From Streptomyces sp. NBC_01571 (GTDB lineage: Bacteria > Actinomycetota > Actinomycetes > Streptomycetales > Streptomycetaceae), in contig NZ_JAPEPZ010000001.1 of assembly GCF_026339875.1 (NCBI RefSeq), positions 2,914,001-2,978,000 on the forward strand: a stretch of 64,000 nt of DNA, written 5' to 3'. Both the position numbers and the translations under genes were made by a program. Positions 60,129 to 64,000 of the stretch are shown here, piece after piece. The first letter of the stretch is position 1. Every line of letters begins with the position of its first letter. Under the pieces are notes generated by a model that saw nothing but the letters and a program-made list of their open reading frames with translations, had not been told where the DNA came from and did no database searches.

Positions 60129-61658
60129 TCAGCGCTCCAGCCGCCCGTTGAACCGACGCGGCAGGTCCAACGGGTTGTCGTCCCTCAGTTCGGCGGGCAA
60201 CAGCGCCTCGGGCGCGCCCTGATAGGCCACCGGCCGGAGCCACCGCTCGATCGCCGTGCCGCCGACGGAGGTCGACGTGGACGTCGTCGCGGGGTACGGA
60301 CCACCGTGGTGCTGGGCCGGGGCGACGGCGACGCCCGTCGGCCAGCCGTTGACCACCACGCGCCCGGCGAGCGGCGTCAGCTCGGCGAGGATCTCGGCGC
60401 CGCGCCCCTGGCCGGCCGCTTCCTCGGCGGAGAGCTGCACGGTGGCGGTGAGGTTGCCGGGCAGACGGGCGAGGACCGCGCCGGCCTCGGACTCGTCCTC
60501 GTAGCGGGCGATCACCGTGAGCGGGCCGAAGCACTCCTCCAGGAGCAGGTCGTGCTCACCGGCGGTCGCGAGCTTCTGCGCGGGCACGGTCAGGAAGCCG
60601 GGGCTCACCGTGTGCTCGCCGCCCGCGCCGGGCGTCACCGGGGCCTCCACGCCGGGGAGTCCGGCGCGCTCGGCGACCCCGGCGACGAAGTTGTCGCGCA
60701 TACGGTGGTCGAGGAGGACACCGGCGTCGGTGTTGCTGACGGCGTCGGTGAGCGACTTGACCAGACGGTCGCCGGCCGCGCTCGCCGGGGCCAGCACCAG
60801 GCCGGGCTTCACACAGAACTGGCCGACGCCCAGCGTCATCGAGCCCGCGAGTCCGGCACCGATCGCCTCGGCGCGCTCGGCCGCCGCGGCCTCGGTGACG
60901 ACGACGGGGTTCAGGGAGCCGAGCTCGCCGTGGAAGGGGATCGGCACGGGGCGCGCGGCCGCCGCGTCGAAGAGCGCCCGGCCGCCACGGACGGACCCGG
61001 TGAACCCGGCCGCCGCGACCAGCGGATGCCGGACGAGTTCGACGCCCGCGTCGAAGCCGTGCACCAGGCCCACGACGCCCGCCGGGATGCCGTGCCGGCC
61101 AGCGGCCCGGCGCAGGACGGCCGCGACCAGCTCGGAGAGCGCCGGGTGGTCGGGGTGCGCCTTGACCACGACCGGGCAGCCGGCCGCCAGCGCGCTCGCC
61201 GTGTCGCCGCCGGCGACCGAGAAGGCGAAGGGGAAGTTCGAGGCCGAGTAGACGGCGACGACACCCAGCGGCACCTTGTAGCGGCGCAGGTCCGGGATCG
61301 GCGGGGTCGCCGTGTCATCGGGGTGGTTGATCACGACGTCGAGGAACGCGCCCTCGTCGACGATGTCCCCGAAGGCCCGCAACTGGTAGCAGGTGCGGGT
61401 GAGTTCGCCGGTGAGCCGGACCGGTCCGAGCGCGGTCTCCGCGTCGGCGGCCTCGACGAGGTGGTCCTTGGCCCCTTCGAGCAGGTCCGCGGCGGTACGC
61501 AGGAAGGCCGCGCGCGCGGTGCGGTCCAGGAGGGCTCCCCGGGCGGCGTGCGCGGCGCGGACGGTCTCGTCGACCTCCTGGGCTGTGGCCTCCACCGCAA
61601 CCTGCTCGCGCTGCTTCCCGGTACGGGGGTCGACACTCCAGACTGGTGCTGCTGCCAC
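60129..61658 (-). CDS. NADP-dependent aldehyde dehydrogenase (alpha-ketoglutarate semialdehyde type)
   Basis: 509 residues. Catalytic N141 (YSASNFPFAF), E245 (FHGELGSLNP) and C282 (GVGQFCVKPG) are all present. The SASNFPFAFSVAGGDTASALAAG block and the GELGSLNPV context match the 2,5-dioxovalerate/alpha-ketoglutaric semialdehyde dehydrogenase branch used in sugar-acid and hydroxyproline breakdown. The GTG start follows a GGAGGGACCC site. It is divergent from an IclR regulator with a palindrome between them, so it is probably an inducible catabolic enzyme. Confidence 0.88.
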   Translation of the reverse strand: MAAAPVWSVDPRTGKQREQVAVEATAQEVDETVRAAHAARGALLDRTARAAFLRTAADLLEGAKDHLVEAADAETALGPVRLTGELTRTCYQLRAFGDIVDEGAFLDVVINHPDDTATPPIPDLRRYKVPLGVVAVYSASNFPFAFSVAGGDTASALAAGCPVVVKAHPDHPALSELVAAVLRRAAGRHGIPAGVVGLVHGFDAGVELVRHPLVAAAGFTGSVRGGRALFDAAAARPVPIPFHGELGSLNPVVVTEAAAAERAEAIGAGLAGSMTLGVGQFCVKPGLVLAPASAAGDRLVKSLTDAVSNTDAGVLLDHRMRDNFVAGVAERAGLPGVEAPVTPGAGGEHTVSPGFLTVPAQKLATAGEHDLLLEECFGPLTVIARYEDESEAGAVLARLPGNLTATVQLSAEEAAGQGRGAEILAELTPLAGRVVVNGWPTGVAVAPAQHHGGPYPATTSTSTSVGGTAIERWLRPVAYQGAPEALLPAELRDDNPLDLPRRFNGRLER

Positions 61659-61709
61659 CGGGGGTCCCTCCAGATGTGATGCCGCGGTTCTTGTGTCACC
61701 GACCAGCGG

Positions 61710-61727
61710 CGTTCGATATACTGAACG
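61710..61727. promoter_or_regulatory. Candidate IclR operator
   Basis: cgttcgatatactgaacg has 5-bp arms (cgttc/gaacg) and a near-palindromic AT-rich centre. It lies between the divergent dehydrogenase and IclR genes. TATGAT (61745-61750) about 18 bp from the palindrome's right part would be the IclR -10, so the site overlaps the promoter. Confidence 0.6.
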
Positions 61728-61789
61728 CTGTCTCTGATGGTGAATATGATGCGGAGACTATTTCCCGTCCAACGAGGGGGTCAAGGGCG

Positions 61790-62563
61790 ATGTCGGCAGG
61801 CGAGACAGGCGGCGGAGCGCAGGTCAAGTCCGCGGTACGGACCGTGGAATTGCTCGAGTACTTCGCGGGCCGGCCCGGAATGCACTCCCTGGCCGCGGTC
61901 CAGGAGGCCGTCGGTTATCCGAAGTCCAGCCTGTACATGCTGCTGCGCACCCTCGTGGAGCTCGGCTGGGTGGAGACGGACGCGACGGGCACGCGGTACG
62001 GCATCGGCGTGCGCGCCCTGCTGGTCGGTACCTCGTACATCGACGGCGACGAGGTGGTGGCCGCGGCCCGGCCCACCCTGGACCGGCTGTCGGACGACAC
62101 GACCGAGACCATCCACCTTGCACGCCTGGACGGCACGAACGTCGTCTATCTGGCCACCCGCCAGTCCCAGCACTACCTGCGCCCCTTCACCAGGGTGGGC
62201 CGCCGCCTCCCGGCGCACTCGACCTCGCTCGGCAAGGCGCTGCTCGCCACCCACACCGACGAGCAGGTCCGCAAGATGCTCCCGGAGACGCTCCCCGCCC
62301 TCACCGAGCACACGATCACCGACCGCGAGAAGCTCATCGAGGAGCTGCGCCAGGTGCGGGAGCAGGGCTTCGCCGTGGACCGCGAGGAGAACACGCTGGG
62401 GCTGCGCTGCTTCGGCGTCGCGATCCCGTACCGCACCCCGGCCCGTGACGCGATCAGCTGCTCGGTGCCGGTCGCCCGGCTCACCCCCGCGCACGAGCAG
62501 ACGGTGAAGGACGCGCTGTTCGACGCCCGCGACCGGCTGACGCTCGCCACCCGGAGGCTCTGA
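61790..62563 (+). CDS. IclR family transcriptional regulator
   Basis: 257 residues. The N-terminal winged helix spans about 12-75 (SAVRTVELLEYFAGRPGMHS, HTH about 34-55 with KSSLYMLLRTLVELGW). The C-terminal effector domain has the LGKALLATHTDEQVRKML and GFAVDREENTLGLRCFGVAIP blocks typical of IclR regulators. The ATG preceded by aaggg is used; a longer frame starts inside the promoter. Probably senses a sugar-acid intermediate and controls the divergent dehydrogenase. It is followed 3 bp later by a GNAT gene. Confidence 0.92.
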   Translation: MSAGETGGGAQVKSAVRTVELLEYFAGRPGMHSLAAVQEAVGYPKSSLYMLLRTLVELGWVETDATGTRYGIGVRALLVGTSYIDGDEVVAAARPTLDRLSDDTTETIHLARLDGTNVVYLATRQSQHYLRPFTRVGRRLPAHSTSLGKALLATHTDEQVRKMLPETLPALTEHTITDREKLIEELRQVREQGFAVDREENTLGLRCFGVAIPYRTPARDAISCSVPVARLTPAHEQTVKDALFDARDRLTLATRRL

Positions 62564-62566
62564 CCC

Positions 62567-63037
62567 ATGGAGGTCGCGCTCCGCCCGGTCCACGACAGCG
62601 ACCTGCCGGTCTTCTACCGGCAGCTGAACGACCCCGAGTCCCTCCGGACGGCCGCGTTCACCCCCAGGGACCCGGCCGACCGGGAGGCCTTCGACGCCCA
62701 CTGGAAGCGTGTCCGCGCCTCGTCCGACGTGACGCGCACGGTGCTCGCGGACGGCGACGTGGTGGGCAGCGCCGCGGTGTACGGGGAGCCCGGTGAGCGC
62801 GAGGTCACGTACTGGATCGACCGCGCCTACTGGGGCCGGGGCATCGCGACGGCCGCGCTGCGGGACCTGCTGGCCGAGGTGCCCGAGCGCCCGCTGTACG
62901 CGCGGGCGGCTGCCGACAACACCGGGTCACGGCGGGTCCTGGAGAAGTGCGGGTTCCAGGTCACCGCGCGGGCCCGGGGGTACGCGCACGCCCGGGGCGA
63001 GGAGACGGACGAGGTCGTTCTCACCCTGGCGCGCTGA
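62567..63037 (+). CDS. GNAT family N-acetyltransferase
   Basis: 156 residues in the RimJ/RimL-like branch: EVALRPVHDSDLPVFYRQLNDPES at the start, then VTYWIDRAYWGRGIATAALRDLL (acetyl-CoA loop GRGIAT) and AADNTGSRRVLEKCGFQV. Short 3-bp spacing after the IclR gene means co-transcription. Substrate unknown; RimJ-type enzymes acetylate protein N-termini or small amines. Confidence 0.88.
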   Translation: MEVALRPVHDSDLPVFYRQLNDPESLRTAAFTPRDPADREAFDAHWKRVRASSDVTRTVLADGDVVGSAAVYGEPGEREVTYWIDRAYWGRGIATAALRDLLAEVPERPLYARAAADNTGSRRVLEKCGFQVTARARGYAHARGEETDEVVLTLAR

Positions 63038-63117
63038 CCCGGACATCATGAACGGCGGATGAGAAATACCGGCGGGAGGGAACGCTTCGCCCCCGCCCGC
63101 TCGTCCTTCTGAGCGGG

Positions 63118-64000
63118 ATGAACAAGACGATCAGGCGTGCCGCCGTCTTCACCCTGCTGCTCGTGATCTCCCTGCTGGTCAGGGCGACCTGGGTGCAGTT
63201 CTACGACGGCAAGGCACTCGCGGACGACAAGAACAACCGGCGGAACGCGATCGAGCAGTACGCGAACCCGCTCGGGAACATCATCGTGGCCGGCGACGCG
63301 ATCACCGGTTCCGCGCAGACGAAGGGCAGCGACCTCAGGTACAAGCGCACGTACACCGACGGCAGCCTGTACGCGGCCGTCACGGGCTACAGCTCGCAGG
63401 TGTTCGGGGCGACCCAGCTGGAGGGCATCTACCGGAACCTGCTGGACGGCACGGACATCCAGCTCAGGAACCCCCTCGACACGGTCACCGGCAAGCGCGC
63501 CGATCCGGGTGACGTGGTCACGACGATCGACCCGGACGTGCAGAAGGCGGCGTACAGGGCGCTCGGCGACAAGAAGGGCGGGGCCGTCGCCATCGACCCC
63601 ACGACCGGCAGGATCCTCGCCGCCGTCTCCACGCCGTCGTACGACCCCTCGCTGCTGAGCACCGGCGACTCCGCCGCCTGGAAGAGGCTGACGACGGACG
63701 CGGACAAGCCGATGACCAACCGGGCGATGCGCCAGCCGCTGCCCCCGGGGTCCACGTTCAAGCTGGTCGTCGCCGCGGCCGCCCTGGAGGACGGGCTGTA
63801 CGCGGACGTGGATGCCAAGACGGACAGCCCGAACCCGTACACGCTGCCGAACACGACGACCGTCCTGAAGAACGAGAGCGCCTCCGCACCCTGTGCGAAC
63901 GCCTCGATCCGTGTCGCGCTGCAGTACTCCTGCAACAACGTCTTCGCGAAGATGGCCGTCGACCTCGGCCAGGACAGGCTGAGGGCGATGGCCGAGAAGT
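63118..64000 (+). CDS. Penicillin-binding protein, class B-like, partial (3' end outside window)
   Basis: 294 codons lie in the window; the gene continues past its right edge. An N-terminal membrane anchor (about 8-24, AAVFTLLLVISLLVRAT) is followed by a dimerisation-like region and the transpeptidase domain. The nucleophile motif S212-T-F-K215 (PPGSTFKLV) and S271-C-N273 (QYSCNNVF) are visible; the KTG motif would be beyond the end. It cross-links peptidoglycan outside the membrane. SCO1875-like by my recollection of the same gene order. The start ATG has only a weak purine-rich site upstream. Confidence 0.88.
   Translation, partial: MNKTIRRAAVFTLLLVISLLVRATWVQFYDGKALADDKNNRRNAIEQYANPLGNIIVAGDAITGSAQTKGSDLRYKRTYTDGSLYAAVTGYSSQVFGATQLEGIYRNLLDGTDIQLRNPLDTVTGKRADPGDVVTTIDPDVQKAAYRALGDKKGGAVAIDPTTGRILAAVSTPSYDPSLLSTGDSAAWKRLTTDADKPMTNRAMRQPLPPGSTFKLVVAAAALEDGLYADVDAKTDSPNPYTLPNTTTVLKNESASAPCANASIRVALQYSCNNVFAKMAVDLGQDRLRAMAEK

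Overview
The window is chromosomal DNA of a high-GC actinomycete, almost certainly a Streptomyces. Third codon positions are strongly G/C, GTG starts are common, and operons overlap by 4 bp (ATGA or GTGA). The order pit transporter, cobalamin operon, LAETG-anchored protein, ectABCD and penicillin-binding protein agrees with my memory of the S. coelicolor SCO1845-SCO1875 region; that is recollection, not an alignment. No rRNA, tRNA, prophage, complete IS or CRISPR array was seen.

Layout. 1-4.7 kb: an operon of two tandem ACMSD-type amidohydrolases, a short-chain dehydrogenase and an acetoacetate-decarboxylase-family protein, divergent from a TetR regulator with a perfect palindrome between them. 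4.8-10 kb: DEDDh exonuclease-BRCT fusion, a tiny Cys-rich protein, SURF1, a GH15 glycosidase and an SDR, followed by a 163-bp MITE-like element. 10.5-14 kb: an Asp23/AmaP cell-envelope operon and a divergent two-lobed relative with a minisatellite linker. 14-24.6 kb: mixed housekeeping genes (crotonase, small HTH protein, ABC-F ATPase, beta-propeller membrane protein, zinc peptidase, VOC protein, unknown helical protein, alpha/beta hydrolase, class II aldolase, GH25 muramidase). 24.7-26.3 kb: PiT phosphate transporter behind a PHO-box-like repeat. 26.4-44.9 kb: a cobalamin riboswitch and about 14 cobalamin genes, with a ZIP metal transporter on the opposite strand inside the cluster. 45-50 kb: sortase-type surface protein, amidohydrolase and a polar amino-acid ABC transporter. 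50-53.2 kb: aminotransferase, then a regulator whose N-terminus looks like an IS30 transposase DNA-binding domain joined to a GbsR/MarR domain, divergent from a DUF4097 gene across a GCAACG repeat array. 53.6-56.8 kb: ectABCD. 56.9-64 kb: PLP enzyme, DsbA-like protein, two GNAT acetyltransferases, DUF1349 protein, ketoglutarate-semialdehyde-type dehydrogenase with divergent IclR regulator, and a penicillin-binding protein cut by the window end.

How genes work together. The cobalamin operon covers most corrin-ring methylations, ring contraction, a,c-diamidation, cobalt insertion, adenosylation, amidation and aminopropanol attachment. It mixes aerobic-type genes (cobN) with anaerobic-type genes (cbiG, cbiX). 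CobK, CobA and the nucleotide-loop genes are not here. EctABCD makes ectoine and 5-hydroxyectoine.

Most unusual items: the transposase-derived GbsR-type regulator and its candidate operator array, the stop-codon-abutting MITE-like element, the short ORF between the B12 riboswitch and cobD, the ZIP transporter inside the cobalamin cluster with the His-rich CbiX tail, and the uncharacterised TetR-linked amidohydrolase operon. No wholly new system could be demonstrated from sequence alone.
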